Shown here piece after piece: positions 36,801-46,547 of a stretch of DNA of 64,000 bases (positions are counted from its first letter, which is position 1; every line of letters starts with the position of its first letter). This stretch comes from an uncultured Flavobacteriales bacterium. Its GTDB lineage: Bacteria > Bacteroidota > Bacteroidia > Flavobacteriales > Crocinitomicaceae. The position numbers were made by a program, and so were the translations under genes. Under the pieces are notes generated by a model. It was not told where the DNA came from. It was given only the letters and a program-made list of their open reading frames with translations, and made no database searches. The stretch covers positions 487,504 to 551,503 of the forward strand of contig CAMLHZ010000002.1 in NCBI GenBank assembly GCA_946480085.1, given 5' to 3'.

Positions 36801-37943
36801 ATGCCTTTTATATTTATTATCGGACTCATACTTTTCTGTCTATCAATATTTTCGTTTGCGCTGTACCTGATGTTCGATATTACCGGACTAGCCGTAGCAA
36901 TTGGATATTTTGTGATTCTTGCCAGTGCAATGACAACACTTTTTAAGCAATTCAGACATCGACACTCAAGTGCTAATTATAAGCGAGGATTCTATGCATT
37001 TGGAGCGGTGATTGCGCTGTTTGTGCCAATGTTGTTCTTTTTTGTTCCGGGAATGGTTTATCTGTTTACTGGACTTGCAGCAGTTTTCTATGTTGCTATC
37101 GCTTTTTACTCACTCAGTTTCTTAGCAATATTGTATGGGATCTTTCAAGGGAGATGGAATTGGAAAATACACAAGCATGTACTGGAATTTGAAAATCTTC
37201 CGGAGGAAATGGATGGAACTACGGTTGTTCAGATCAGCGATATTCACGTTGGAAGCTTCTTTAATTTGTACCACAAAGTAAAACCTGCTTTGGACAAGAT
37301 TTCTGATCTACATGCTGATTACATCGTTTTTACTGGTGATTTGGTCAACAATGTAGCAGAAGAAATGAACGGCTGGGAAAGCTATTTCAAAGAATTGAAA
37401 GCGAAAAAAGGCAAATTCAGTATTCTTGGGAATCACGATTATGGGGATTACATTCCATGGAACACGGAAGACGAGAAAGTGAGTAATTTGAAGGCATTGG
37501 TGCAAAAACATAGAGACATTGGCTTCAGTCCACTATTGAATCAATCGATTGAGTTGGCGGAGAACTTTTACTTATTAGGAGTTGAGAACTGGGGGACAGG
37601 CGGATTTCGTAAAAGCGGAAAGTTAGATGAAACGCTGGAAAATGTTCCGAATGAGGCATTTAAACTTTTACTTTCTCATGATCCAAGTCATTTTGACGAG
37701 CAGGTGGTTGGAAAAGAAATTGATTTGACACTTTCAGGACATACACACGGAATGCAATTCGGTATTGAGCGTTTCGGTGTCAAATGGAGTCCTGTTTCTT
37801 TCCGATATAAGAAATGGGCAGGGTTATACCAGGTTGGAAAACAGTTTTTATATGTAAACCGTGGATTTGGATACCTTGGTTTCCCGGGTAGAGTGGGTAT
37901 TTACCCCGAAATCACACATTTCACCTTTCGTTCTAAATCTTAG
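36801..37943 (+). CDS. Membrane-anchored metallophosphoesterase
   Basis: 380 aa. Four hydrophobic segments occupy residues 1-116. The calcineurin-like phosphoesterase domain (about 140-370) shows all metal motifs: QISDIHVG (Asp147, His149), FTGDLVNN (Asp180), GNHDYG (Asn211, His212) and SGHTHGMQFG. It resembles the YkuE/LpxH-like group of membrane-associated phosphatases; the substrate is unknown. Its stop overlaps the convergent histidine kinase stop by 4 bases. Confidence 0.88.
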   Translation: MPFIFIIGLILFCLSIFSFALYLMFDITGLAVAIGYFVILASAMTTLFKQFRHRHSSANYKRGFYAFGAVIALFVPMLFFFVPGMVYLFTGLAAVFYVAIAFYSLSFLAILYGIFQGRWNWKIHKHVLEFENLPEEMDGTTVVQISDIHVGSFFNLYHKVKPALDKISDLHADYIVFTGDLVNNVAEEMNGWESYFKELKAKKGKFSILGNHDYGDYIPWNTEDEKVSNLKALVQKHRDIGFSPLLNQSIELAENFYLLGVENWGTGGFRKSGKLDETLENVPNEAFKLLLSHDPSHFDEQVVGKEIDLTLSGHTHGMQFGIERFGVKWSPVSFRYKKWAGLYQVGKQFLYVNRGFGYLGFPGRVGIYPEITHFTFRSKS

Positions 37944-39097
37944 AGTTTCAATTTGAACTGATAAGTCCCGGAGGTTTTAGTTGGGAAAATTGACTCCATT
38001 CCAAGCGATTCAGCAAGCTCACGAATGATGGATAAACCTAGTTTTTTGTTCTTTTCCGGAGCATTAAAGTCAAACATAGCACCGCTATCCGTAATTCTTA
38101 ATGTAATAGAATCAGCTGTTGAATTAAAATCAAAATCCACTTGATGATCGGCCGATTCGTGCAAACTGTATTTTAGTGAATTGATCAGGATTTCAGAAAT
38201 AATCAATCCAATGTTCATGGCTATTTTGGACGCAACATCAACCGGTACATATTGGATATTCACATTTAATTGACTGTCAATTTCCGGATATGATATTTTG
38301 AACTCAGAGACCAATTCATCCAGATATTGCGCAATATTGACTGTTGTGTAGCTGTTACATGAAATCAACAGATCATGAATCTTTTTGATACTTTGAATGC
38401 GTTGTTCGTATTCGGCTAAAAAGTCTTTTAATTCCTGGCCAATGTTTTCATTTTTCTTTAATCGAATAAGGCTTATTAGAATCCCGAAATTGTTGTTGAT
38501 GCGGTGATTCATTTCACGCATGAGCATGTCTTTTTCATCCAGAACTTTATCTAAATGATATTGAACAGCTCTTCTTTTTCTTGCCTCCAAATTAGACGCA
38601 AGTACAGTTCCACAGCTGAATGCAAATGATTGTTCAGCAGGAGAAAAGTCTTTTTCTTTATCACCTGTTTTTTCAAAACACAAAACTCCTATTAGCTTTC
38701 CATCAATTCTAAGCGGAACATCCAGAAGAGAAATGATGTTATTGGGACTGGCATAGATTTTCGAGAACTCTCGAGTCAACTCATGGGTATAGATATTTGG
38801 AGCAATTATGATTTTGTTTTCAATCAAAGCATCAAAATAAATAGGGAAGTCGTTTTTTCGAAGAATGGTTTCTTTCGACATTTTCTTTGTGCGGTGATCA
38901 TACTCTCCAATCGAAATAAGGGCTTCTTGCTTTTTATCTAAGATCCATGCGCTGATTCTCTCAATTCGCAGCGACTTCACAATTCGGGTAGAAAACTGAA
39001 ACATCAACTCATCTATGCCATCACGTTCAATAATGTGAATTTTGGAAATATTGTCCAATTCAGAGAGTAAATCAATCTGTTCTTCAATAGTATGCAT
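37940..39097 (-). CDS. GAF-domain sensor histidine kinase (HisKA_2 type)
   Basis: 385 aa, no transmembrane segment. A GAF domain (about 18-170, including LRIDGKLIGVLCFEK) precedes the dimerisation/phosphoacceptor motif EMNHRINNNFGILISL (His198) and a HATPase_c domain (about 290-385, IISEILINSLKYSL, then LGLSIIRELAESLGM). The G1 position reads DSG rather than DNG. A cytosolic sensor; no response regulator is adjacent. Confidence 0.88.
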   Translation of the reverse strand: MHTIEEQIDLLSELDNISKIHIIERDGIDELMFQFSTRIVKSLRIERISAWILDKKQEALISIGEYDHRTKKMSKETILRKNDFPIYFDALIENKIIIAPNIYTHELTREFSKIYASPNNIISLLDVPLRIDGKLIGVLCFEKTGDKEKDFSPAEQSFAFSCGTVLASNLEARKRRAVQYHLDKVLDEKDMLMREMNHRINNNFGILISLIRLKKNENIGQELKDFLAEYEQRIQSIKKIHDLLISCNSYTTVNIAQYLDELVSEFKISYPEIDSQLNVNIQYVPVDVASKIAMNIGLIISEILINSLKYSLHESADHQVDFDFNSTADSITLRITDSGAMFDFNAPEKNKKLGLSIIRELAESLGMESIFPTKTSGTYQFKLKL

Positions 39098-39242
39098 AGT
39101 GAGGCGTTTTATTACTCACTAAAATATGAAAAGTATTGATTATCAAGTGTAAAAAGAATTATTTATTCTCCTTCAAAATTGCGTTATCTCTGGCATCATG
39201 ATGGAAAGCATTGAAAACAGGTTTCTGAAATCCAAACCGCTT

Positions 39243-40424
39243 TTACTTTTCTGTTTCAGAAAGGATCTTTTCTATTTCGGTGATTTTCTGTTTTGGGTAA
39301 CTTGCGTCTGCTTTTAGAACGACTGCTTCGCTATAAACATTTTTAGCTTCAGCATATTGTTTTGAAAGAAGCAGCTTATCTGCTTTTGCGATCAATTCAT
39401 TGTAAGCTTCCATTCTTGCCTTTTCAGCATTTATTGAAGCTTGTATCTGTTCAATCTCATAGATTTGTTGCTTTGGATAAGCAGTACCGGCATTAATCTC
39501 AGCTGCTTTGATGTATTGTTTCTTGGCATTTTGATAATCTTTCAATTTGAAATAAGTATCAGCTTCAGTAATGGCTTTCTCATATTCCATTTTCTTTTGG
39601 TCACCGCCGCATCCGTCTGTTTCACAAATTCGATTTATTTCATTAATTCTTTCTAAACAATGTTTGCTTAGAGAATGGTATACCAGCGCTTCGTAGTACT
39701 TTGCTTTTGCTTCATTATACTTTTGGTTAGTAAAAAGAACATCTGCAATTTGTCTAATAGAATCACATTTGATTTTTTTAAATTGAGTCTCTGTATCTGA
39801 AGGAGCAAGAATAGATTGAATTTCAGCAATCTTTTGCTTTGGATAAACTGCAGTAGCATCAAGCGCAAGAGCCTGATTGTATTTCACATTTGCTTCTGGA
39901 TATCGTTTCAAAGCAAACAATTCGTCACCTTCTTTGATCAGCTGGCTTATAGCTAATTTTTTATCTAATTGCGCTTGTTGCTCTTTCAAAATAGCCTCAA
40001 CTTCTGCAAGTTTTGCCTTTGGGTAAGGATCACTTGGTTTCAGCAGTGAGGCTCTTTTGTAATATTCTTTGGCTTTCAGGTAGTTCTTTTCGGCAAAACA
40101 TTTATCGGCCGCTGCAATTACCTTTGCATACATTTCTTCATCACCAACGTAAGCTTTTTGGTCAATAAGGTTTTGTGTTTTATCCAACATGCTCTTTGCA
40201 TAAGCTTCAGTTGGTTTTAATGCTAAAGCCTGAACATAGTGTTCTCTAGCTTTTGAATAATCCTTTTGAGCAAAGGCAGCATCTGCAATTTTGATTAACT
40301 CAGTGTATTTCTGGTCAACTGTATTAACCTCCGTTTTTTCTTTCGATTTTTTCTTTTTAGAAGCCTTTTGCCCATATGCTGAAACGCTGAAGAGAACAAT
40401 AGAAATAAGTAGAAGTGCTTTCAT
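39243..40424 (-). CDS. Secreted protein with six TPR-like repeats
   Basis: 393 aa with a signal peptide (1-18). After a Lys-rich linker there are six repeats of about 58-62 residues starting near 42, 99, 160, 219, 281 and 341. Each has I.AD..F..KDY..AK..Y..AL.LK, then YPKQKI.EI..I. This helix-turn-helix pattern is TPR-like, so a protein-binding periplasmic scaffold is likely. Partner unknown. The intergenic 39098-39242 holds nothing I recognise. Confidence 0.8.
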   Translation of the reverse strand: MKALLLISIVLFSVSAYGQKASKKKKSKEKTEVNTVDQKYTELIKIADAAFAQKDYSKAREHYVQALALKPTEAYAKSMLDKTQNLIDQKAYVGDEEMYAKVIAAADKCFAEKNYLKAKEYYKRASLLKPSDPYPKAKLAEVEAILKEQQAQLDKKLAISQLIKEGDELFALKRYPEANVKYNQALALDATAVYPKQKIAEIQSILAPSDTETQFKKIKCDSIRQIADVLFTNQKYNEAKAKYYEALVYHSLSKHCLERINEINRICETDGCGGDQKKMEYEKAITEADTYFKLKDYQNAKKQYIKAAEINAGTAYPKQQIYEIEQIQASINAEKARMEAYNELIAKADKLLLSKQYAEAKNVYSEAVVLKADASYPKQKITEIEKILSETEK

Positions 40425-40439
40425 AAGTAAGTCTTTTTA

Positions 40440-40482
40440 AAAAGAAACGGCTACTTGCCATTAAGCAGTAACCGTTTCTTTT
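40440..40482 (-). terminator. Terminator of the M1 peptidase gene
   Basis: The arms AAAAGAAACGG (40440-40450) and CCGTTTCTTTT (40472-40482) pair perfectly, with partial pairing inside. On the minus strand the stem is followed by TTTTTAAAAAG. Confidence 0.8.
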
Positions 40483-40507
40483 ACATTCAATAGTTTATAT
40501 CGTTCAA

Positions 40508-42790
40508 TTATTTTCCGCTTTCCAAACGTTTCTGACGCTGCATCGGATTCTCATTCGTTTGTTTTTGTTCAAACAACTGGAATCGGGTAGGCGTTGATTT
40601 TGGAGGATAAGCGTTGTCGTTCAGATTACAATCTGCTGTTTCCAGGAAAGGATCGAAAAGTAACTCTTTCACTTCTTTGTCGAAAATGAAGACTTTCGTA
40701 ACCGTTGTTTGATCCATTCTCCAGATCTCAGCCGGAATGCGAATCACCTGTGTTGTTCCATCTGTAAACGTAGCCTGAACAATTAATGGAGTTACTAATC
40801 CACCAACGTTTGTGAACGAAACTTCGTAGAAATGCTTGTTTGAATTCAATAGTTTCTTTTGCTCCGGAGTTAAGTCGGCAACAAACGAATTGTACGCTTT
40901 TTCATCCAATTTATCTACTTCGTAGAAGTTATGTGTTTTATAGAAATCATCAATGGTAGTATCTTTTTCGTTCACGGTCTGTTTGATTGCTTCCTTATTT
41001 CGGATCTCACCAATCCCTAACTGACGTGCTTTATCTTGCTCTTCCTTCAACGCTTTTTCAACTTCCGGATTGTTTGTGTTCATCTGGAAATGCTTTACAT
41101 TTTCCATGGAAACATCTACGTAATCTGTTGTATAGAACCAACCTCTCCAGAACCAATCCAGGTCAACACCTGAAGCGTCTTCCATTGTTCGGAACAAATC
41201 AGCAGGAGTTGGATGCTTGAATTTCCAGCGTTCACAATACACTTTGAAAGCATAGTCAAACAACTCGCGTCCCATTACGGTTTCACGTAAAATATTTAAA
41301 GCTGTTGCTGGTTTTCCGTATGCGTTATTTCCAAATTGCCAGATCGATTCTGAATTCGTCATGATAGGAGAAATGAACTGCTTGTCGCCTTTCATATAAT
41401 CACAGATCAAATGCGCTGGTCCGCGACGTGAAGGATAATTTCTTTCCCATTCCTGTTCTGTCAGGTACTGAACAAAGGTGTTCAAGCCTTCATCCATCCA
41501 TGTCCACTGACGTTCATCAGAATTAATGATCATAGGGAAGAAGTTATGTCCAACTTCATGAATAATTACTCCCCACATTCCATATTTAGTTCCTTCAGAA
41601 TACGTTCCGTCTTCGTTTGGTCTACCACCATTGAAACAAATCATAGGATATTCCATTCCAATTGAATTGGCGTGAACAGAGATTGCTACCGGATAAGGAT
41701 AATCAACTGTGAACTTAGAGTAAGTTTTTACTGTATGTGCCACCAATTTGGTTGAATATTTTTCCCAAAGCGGGTTTCCTTCTTTCGGGTAGAACGACAT
41801 ACAAAGTACATTCTTTCCGTTTACTGCTTGATTTTGGGCATCCCACATAAACTTACGCGAAGACGCAAATGCAAAGTCGCGCACGTTTTTCGCTTTGTAA
41901 ACCCATGTTTTTGTTCCGGAATCTTTTGTGTTCTCGTTGTCAATCGCTTCGTCCTGAGTAATGATCAAAACCGGAGCGTCAGAAGTCTTCGCTTTTGCCA
42001 TTCTTTCGCGCTGAGCAGCAGTCATAACGGCCGCACCGTTTTGCAATTCACCAGTTCCAGCAACAACATGATCGGAAGGAACGGTGATTGAAACTTCATA
42101 ATCACCAAACGGCAATGTAAATTCACCTTTTCCTAAGAACTGCTTATTTTGCCAGCCTTCCACATCATTGTAAACGCACATACGTGGGAAGAATTGAGCA
42201 ATTGTATACAAGTAGTTATCGTCTTTCTGGAAATACTCATAACCAGATCGGCCTCCAACTTTCATTCGATCATTGATATTGTACCACCATTTCACTTTGA
42301 ATGAAATACTTTGATTTGGAAGAAGTGGTTTAGATGGATCAATGCGCATCATTGTTTTGTTAATCGCATATTTCATCTTCTCACCATTCACAGTAGAAAC
42401 TGAAAGGATGTTGTATCCACCTTCAAAAACCATCAATTTCTTCTCCACATCCTTAATTGATTTAAAGTCTTCCATTTTCTCCACTTCAATCAATTTCGTA
42501 TCGCTATCCGGTTTATAGATGTTCTGATCCAACTGCAACCACAAATATTCCAATACATCAGGTGAATTGTTCGTATACGTGATTACCTCCTCACCGGTAA
42601 TGGTTTGTTTGGCGTCATCAAGTGTAATGGAAATCTTATAATCTGCCTTTTGCTGATAATAAGCATGACCGGGAGCTCCGGCAGCCGTTCTGTATTCATT
42701 AGGCGTTGGAAGTTCGATGTCCAATTGCGCGAATTTACTTTGAGCAAAAACGCTGGATCCAACTAAAAGAAATGCAAGGGTTAATTTCAT
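40508..42790 (-). CDS. Secreted M1-family zinc metallopeptidase
   Basis: 760 aa with a signal peptide (1-16). Zinc site HEVGH (His411, Glu412, His415) with the third ligand Glu434 in MDEGLNTF, 18 residues on as in gluzincins. SIGMEYP (376-382) replaces the GAMEN exopeptidase motif. An N-terminal beta-sheet domain (about 45-250) and a C-terminal extension rich in charged residues flank the catalytic domain. It probably cleaves peptides in the periplasm or outside the cell. The ATG overlaps the DUF6702 stop by 4 bases. Confidence 0.9.
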   Translation of the reverse strand: MKLTLAFLLVGSSVFAQSKFAQLDIELPTPNEYRTAAGAPGHAYYQQKADYKISITLDDAKQTITGEEVITYTNNSPDVLEYLWLQLDQNIYKPDSDTKLIEVEKMEDFKSIKDVEKKLMVFEGGYNILSVSTVNGEKMKYAINKTMMRIDPSKPLLPNQSISFKVKWWYNINDRMKVGGRSGYEYFQKDDNYLYTIAQFFPRMCVYNDVEGWQNKQFLGKGEFTLPFGDYEVSITVPSDHVVAGTGELQNGAAVMTAAQRERMAKAKTSDAPVLIITQDEAIDNENTKDSGTKTWVYKAKNVRDFAFASSRKFMWDAQNQAVNGKNVLCMSFYPKEGNPLWEKYSTKLVAHTVKTYSKFTVDYPYPVAISVHANSIGMEYPMICFNGGRPNEDGTYSEGTKYGMWGVIIHEVGHNFFPMIINSDERQWTWMDEGLNTFVQYLTEQEWERNYPSRRGPAHLICDYMKGDKQFISPIMTNSESIWQFGNNAYGKPATALNILRETVMGRELFDYAFKVYCERWKFKHPTPADLFRTMEDASGVDLDWFWRGWFYTTDYVDVSMENVKHFQMNTNNPEVEKALKEEQDKARQLGIGEIRNKEAIKQTVNEKDTTIDDFYKTHNFYEVDKLDEKAYNSFVADLTPEQKKLLNSNKHFYEVSFTNVGGLVTPLIVQATFTDGTTQVIRIPAEIWRMDQTTVTKVFIFDKEVKELLFDPFLETADCNLNDNAYPPKSTPTRFQLFEQKQTNENPMQRQKRLESGK

Positions 42791-43284
42791 GGTTTAATAG
42801 TATCAGTTCGCTTATTAGCTAAGAAAGTTGCTGTTATTGTTTTCTCGTTGTTTGTAAAGAGAATTTTATTCTGTTGACTTGGGAATTGATCCATCAGCAT
42901 ATCGAATCTAACGTTATAAACCGTAGGAGCAAGGACCTTTTCTGATTTAAAGTAAAAATTCACCATTCCACGTGCATCAACCTCAAAACCAATTAGTTTA
43001 AAAGTGATATTCACGTCGTTTTGCGCCATTGAAAACCCGGAAAGAACAAATTTTTCCAGTTTGGCTTTCATTGCTTCATCTTTGTAGTGGTCCTCCAGTT
43101 CCTTGATCTCGATACCGCTTAAATTCAAGGCGTCCTCCGTTTCATGAGCACTGGAAATTACTGTTGCTTCTAAAACAGATTCCGAAGAATTGTAATTGAC
43201 TTCAGCAAAAGCAAAGAAATATTCATGAGCATTAGCTGCAATTGTCAAACATGTAAAAGCCAGGAAAAGAGTAAACTTTCTCAT
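42787..43284 (-). CDS. DUF6702-like secreted protein
   Basis: 165 aa with a signal peptide (1-19). It begins AHEYFFAFAEVNYNSSESVLEATVIS, with a C-terminal Asn/Glu-rich beta segment QQNKILFTNNEKTITATF. This layout matches the DUF6702 family, which I recall next to M1 peptidase genes in flavobacteria; that linkage is from memory. The ATG-TGA overlap with the peptidase shows translational coupling, so it is probably a co-secreted partner. Confidence 0.75.
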   Translation of the reverse strand: MRKFTLFLAFTCLTIAANAHEYFFAFAEVNYNSSESVLEATVISSAHETEDALNLSGIEIKELEDHYKDEAMKAKLEKFVLSGFSMAQNDVNITFKLIGFEVDARGMVNFYFKSEKVLAPTVYNVRFDMLMDQFPSQQNKILFTNNEKTITATFLANKRTDTIKP

Positions 43285-43300
43285 AACAATAGTTCTAGAG

Positions 43301-43308
43301 CAAAAATA
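43301..43308 (-). promoter_or_regulatory. -7 box TATTTTTG for the DUF6702/M1 operon
   Basis: On the minus strand TATTTTTG fits TAnnTTTG, 16 bases before the DUF6702 ATG at 43284. Confidence 0.5.
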
Positions 43309-43370
43309 ACTTTTTACAACGGAAGAAACTTGTCAGGGTTTATAAAGTCCTGAATTTGTCTCAACGGCAT

Positions 43371-43435
43371 CTCGACTCCGCTCGATGACCGTTGGTTTTA
43401 TCCATTTCGTAATTTGGTTACCGAGCGGAGTCGAG
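43371..43435. repeat. Inverted repeat, GAGCGGAGTC family
   Basis: Arm CTCGACTCCGCTCGATGACC (43371-43390) and arm GGTTACCGAGCGGAGTCGAG (43416-43435) pair at 18 of 20 positions. It ends 7 bases before the transaldolase stop and lies upstream of the DUF6702 operon. A sequence matching the left arm occurs at 63979-63998. Confidence 0.75.
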
Positions 43436-43442
43436 GTACAAA

Positions 43443-44099
43443 TTATTGATTTCCCTTAGCGTAATCAGCTAAGAACTGCGCTAAACCAGAGTCTGTAAGT
43501 GGATGTTTTGCCAACGCCATGATTGCAGAAAGCGGTCCCGTCATTACATCAGATCCAATTTCGGCACATTGAATAATATGCATTGGGTGACGAATAGAAG
43601 CAGCAAGAATTTCAGTTTCAAATCCGTAGTTATCAAAAATAACTCTGATCTGTTGGATCAAATCCAACCCATTTGTAGAAACATCATCTAAACGACCAAC
43701 AAATGGTGAAACGTAGCTTGCACCAGCTTTTGCAGCCAATAATGCTTGTCCGGCGCTAAAGATTAACGTACAGTTTGTTTTAATTTCTCTTGATGTAAAG
43801 TATTTGATGGCTTTAATTCCTTCAGGAATCATTGGCACCTTAACAACAATGTTTTTATGAAGATCTGCCAAAGCCAATCCTTCACGAACCATTCCTTCAA
43901 AATCGGTTGCAATTACCTCTGCACTTACCGGACCGTCAACAATATTACAGATGTCGACATAATGTTTCAGGATGTTGTTTTGACCTGTAATTCCTTCTTT
44001 CGCCATTAAACTTGGATTGGTAGTAACACCGTCCAGAATTCCAAGGTCGTTTGCTTCCTTAATATCTTTAAGATTCGCTGTATCGATAAAAAACTTCAT
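43443..44099 (-). CDS. Transaldolase (small, FSA/TalC-like)
   Basis: 218 aa: [34 protein letters not shown] opens the chain, and the Schiff-base lysine lies in [12 protein letters not shown] (about Lys86). This is the short, approximately 215-aa TalC/fructose-6-phosphate-aldolase type. It transfers a dihydroxyacetone unit in the non-oxidative pentose-phosphate pathway, the same pathway as the split transketolase elsewhere in the window. Confidence 0.93.
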   Translation of the reverse strand: MKFFIDTANLKDIKEANDLGILDGVTTNPSLMAKEGITGQNNILKHYVDICNIVDGPVSAEVIATDFEGMVREGLALADLHKNIVVKVPMIPEGIKAIKYFTSREIKTNCTLIFSAGQALLAAKAGASYVSPFVGRLDDVSTNGLDLIQQIRVIFDNYGFETEILAASIRHPMHIIQCAEIGSDVMTGPLSAIMALAKHPLTDSGLAQFLADYAKGNQ

Positions 44100-44181
44100 A
44101 ACGTATAATTGTGGCCGTAAAAATACGTTGTCGGGGTGAATAATAATTCGCCCTTACGTGTTTTTTACCAACATAACGTGT

Positions 44182-44811
44182 CTATTGAAGATCAATCAGT
44201 AATTCAGTATAAACAAAAGGAACGGTTACTACTTCAGCGAAGTAGATTGTTGGACTACCAACGATCTGATAATAGATCTTGTAATTCATGTTTCCTTTAT
44301 TCAGGCATAAGAACTCCTGATCAAGAACATCGTAGATGGTTTGCTCAGTACCGTCGCAGCAATCATCACAACCGCTGTAACCCTCCATTCTCGCGAATTT
44401 CACATCCTTCGTACCATCGCCAACGAAATGGACTTTTACCCACGCCATGGCCTCAAGCTCGTAGTTAAATGTGTTTTCGTTGTTGATTTCCAGGTCATCA
44501 ATAATCAACGTTTGTTTCTTTGGGAAATATCCGTCTTTACTGACTTCAATCGTAATATCAGTATAGTTTTTTCGAGGAAAGGTATAGGAGTATGAGCCGT
44601 CTGAAGCGGTAGTAAGCGTTGTGGAAAAGTTATCGTTAGCAGCTCCCGAAGAATAAATCTTCACTTCAGCGCCAAACAAGGCGTTATTAAACGTAACGTC
44701 ATGAATATTCCCGGAAATAGTATACGTCAGATCCTTCTTTTTACATCCGAAAAAGAAAACTGCTAAACCAACAAAACCAAGAATTATAATTCGTTTTCTA
44801 AAAAGCTGCAT
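44182..44811 (-). CDS. Lipoprotein with carboxypeptidase-regulatory-like domain
   Basis: 209 aa: lipobox FFGC (Cys23), then a CarboxypepD_reg-like beta-sandwich (about 32-112: YTISGNIHDVTFNNALFGAEVKIYSS, DGSYSYTFPRKNY). A second part (about 115-209) includes paired Cys in GCDDCCDG and QEFLCLN. Probably surface or periplasmic; the ligand is unknown. Confidence 0.75.
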   Translation of the reverse strand: MQLFRKRIIILGFVGLAVFFFGCKKKDLTYTISGNIHDVTFNNALFGAEVKIYSSGAANDNFSTTLTTASDGSYSYTFPRKNYTDITIEVSKDGYFPKKQTLIIDDLEINNENTFNYELEAMAWVKVHFVGDGTKDVKFARMEGYSGCDDCCDGTEQTIYDVLDQEFLCLNKGNMNYKIYYQIVGSPTIYFAEVVTVPFVYTELLIDLQ

Positions 44812-45022
44812 AGCATAAAGTTTAGATAAATATAGAAACTCTTATGTTGATAAGTCAAGCAAACAGGCTAAAGCTCTAAAAAATTGATTTAACTGTTATT
44901 TTGGCTTAGTCTATTGAATTTCTGAAGATTTAAATGCATTTCTAAACCCTTTCAACAGCGATTTGTTATTAAAAATGGTTTCTTTTTTTTAACATTTTTT
45001 GTTGCTCTAACGAAAATGATGC

Positions 45023-45030
45023 TATTTTCG
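45023..45030 (+). promoter_or_regulatory. Promoter-like TATTTTCG with upstream TTTG
   Basis: TTTG (44998-45001) and TTG (45002-45004) lie about 18 bases upstream of TATTTTCG (45023-45030), a near match to the Bacteroidota -33/-7 layout with TTTC instead of TTTG. It precedes the gene at 45057. The gap 44812-45056 otherwise holds nothing recognised. Confidence 0.4.
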
Positions 45031-45056
45031 CCTCGTAACTCAAAAACAATTTAATT

Positions 45057-45449
45057 ATGTCAGAAACATTAGACACAAACACAACTAAGCCTCAAGGTAA
45101 AGGTTTAGCAGTAACAGGATTCATTCTAGCTTTAGTTGGATTAGTATTCGGATGGTTAGTATACGGAAGCTTAACAATCGCTGCAGGTATCGCTTTAGGT
45201 CTTGGACAAGAGCCAAGCATGGGATTAGGATACTTCTGGATCGTTCTTTCAGTTGCTGCTGTTGTAATGAGCTTGATGGGTGTTATGAAATTAGGTAAAA
45301 CTGGTGGTAGCAAAGGATTAGGTATCGCTGGTTTAGTAATCGGACTTGTAGGTTTGATTTTCACTATCATGATGCACTTGGGTGTTGAGGCTGCTGCTAA
45401 ACAAGCTGCTGATCAAGCAAAAACTCAAATCAACAATATTCAGTGGTAA
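45057..45449 (+). CDS. Small membrane protein (DUF4190-like)
   Basis: 130 aa with a 15-residue soluble start (MSETLDTNTTKPQGK) and about three hydrophobic segments (LAVTGFILALVGLVFGWLV, FWIVLSVAAVVMSLMGVM, LGIAGLVIGLVGLIFTIMM). The Gly-rich GLAVTGFI / GLGIAGLVIG repeats fit DUF4190-type proteins. Function unknown. The N-terminus MSETLD resembles those of the membrane proteins downstream. A good terminator follows. Confidence 0.7.
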   Translation: MSETLDTNTTKPQGKGLAVTGFILALVGLVFGWLVYGSLTIAAGIALGLGQEPSMGLGYFWIVLSVAAVVMSLMGVMKLGKTGGSKGLGIAGLVIGLVGLIFTIMMHLGVEAAAKQAADQAKTQINNIQW

Positions 45450-45496
45450 TATTTAAATAGAGGGTTTTACTCTTTGTTTATTACACATAACAAATT

Positions 45497-45526
45497 AAGG
45501 TTGTCGTTTTCGGCAACCTTTTTTTT
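45497..45526 (+). terminator. Rho-independent terminator
   Basis: AAGGTTG and CAACCTT (stem extended by TCG/CGG) around TTTT, then TTTTTT. It separates 45057-45449 from the next gene. Confidence 0.85.
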
Positions 45527-45558
45527 ATATTTTTGAATGCACTAAACTTTTACCAACC

Positions 45559-46044
45559 ATGGAAGATATTGAGTTTGACGAAGATGAAACCTTAGACGAA
45601 TTAGAACTCGGAAACCTAAAATACAACACTACCTTTCTAAAAGTGCTTTGTGTTTTGACGTTTATTGGTTCGGGTGCTCATCTGATCGTGTTTCTCATGT
45701 ACTTCCTTAACATGAATAACATTTCAGCGTTTAGCATGGATGTAAACAGCAAGTCAGGGCTTGGAATTCTGTTTACACAAATTCTTCCACCTTTGTTCTG
45801 TATCACAGGAGCAGTTATAATGCTTCGCCTCAATAGAATTGGTTATTTGTTCTATGTAGCAGGAGCAGCAATGCCAATTATTTACCTCTTAACACTAGCC
45901 ATTCTTTACGAATTCGATCCTATGACTTCATTCCTGGGATTGATTTTGAGATATACATTCAACATAGGTTTCATTATTATGTATGGAACTCAACTATACG
46001 TTATGAAGCCGATGAGCTCTAAAAAGTCTATCGAAATCTACTAA
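45559..46044 (+). CDS. Four-pass membrane protein, unrecognised
   Basis: 161 aa. An acidic cytoplasmic start (MEDIEFDEDETLDELELG) precedes about four hydrophobic segments: VLCVLTFIGSGAHLIVFLM, ILFTQILPPLFCITGAVIML, LFYVAGAAMPIIYLLTLAI and LGLILRYTFNIGFIIMYG. No family recognised. It lies 22 bases before the first DUF5362-like gene and is likely part of the same transcript. Confidence 0.65.
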   Translation: MEDIEFDEDETLDELELGNLKYNTTFLKVLCVLTFIGSGAHLIVFLMYFLNMNNISAFSMDVNSKSGLGILFTQILPPLFCITGAVIMLRLNRIGYLFYVAGAAMPIIYLLTLAILYEFDPMTSFLGLILRYTFNIGFIIMYGTQLYVMKPMSSKKSIEIY

Positions 46045-46066
46045 CACTCCCAATTAAATAAAATCA

Positions 46067-46537
46067 ATGGAAACTCTTGATAAAAACTTTACCGCTGATG
46101 ATGCCAAAGGTCTATTCGTAAACGGTTCGATCTCTTCGTATGTTCAAACAGCATCAAAATGGACAGTGATCATTTCAATCTGCTTATTTCTGATTTCACT
46201 CTCTGTTCTGGGATTCAGCATAAAATCGTTAAGCGATCTTGCACAGGTTAGTGGCTTTATGGCAGAAAACCCTGTGATTTCGCTTTCAAAACTAATTGCT
46301 TTTCTACAATTGTTCTTCGCAGGAATGCTCATTTTTCCGGCGGTTTTCCTTATCCGATTCACGCTAAGTGCAAAAAGCGCATTTAGAAATCTGGATCAGG
46401 GCGATTTCGATTTCGCTATGAAAAACGCAAAGAACACTTTTGTTTTCTTCGCTATATACCTGGTAACGCTAATCATTGCTGTGGCTTACGTTGCTTATGC
46501 AATATATGATCTGAAGAATCCAGAACCAACCATTTAA
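46067..46537 (+). CDS. DUF5362-like membrane protein 1
   Basis: 156 aa: soluble start, a helix (about 24-46), then the shared core from FLIRFTLSAKSAFRNLDQGDFD to KNTFVFFAIYLVTLIIAVAYVAYAIYD. The pattern (F-L/I-I-R-F, then an acidic turn, a Lys near an aromatic, then a final helix with AY) recurs in the two genes downstream and resembles DUF5362. Function unknown. Confidence 0.7.
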   Translation: METLDKNFTADDAKGLFVNGSISSYVQTASKWTVIISICLFLISLSVLGFSIKSLSDLAQVSGFMAENPVISLSKLIAFLQLFFAGMLIFPAVFLIRFTLSAKSAFRNLDQGDFDFAMKNAKNTFVFFAIYLVTLIIAVAYVAYAIYDLKNPEPTI

Positions 46538-46547
46538 AACTCAACTT

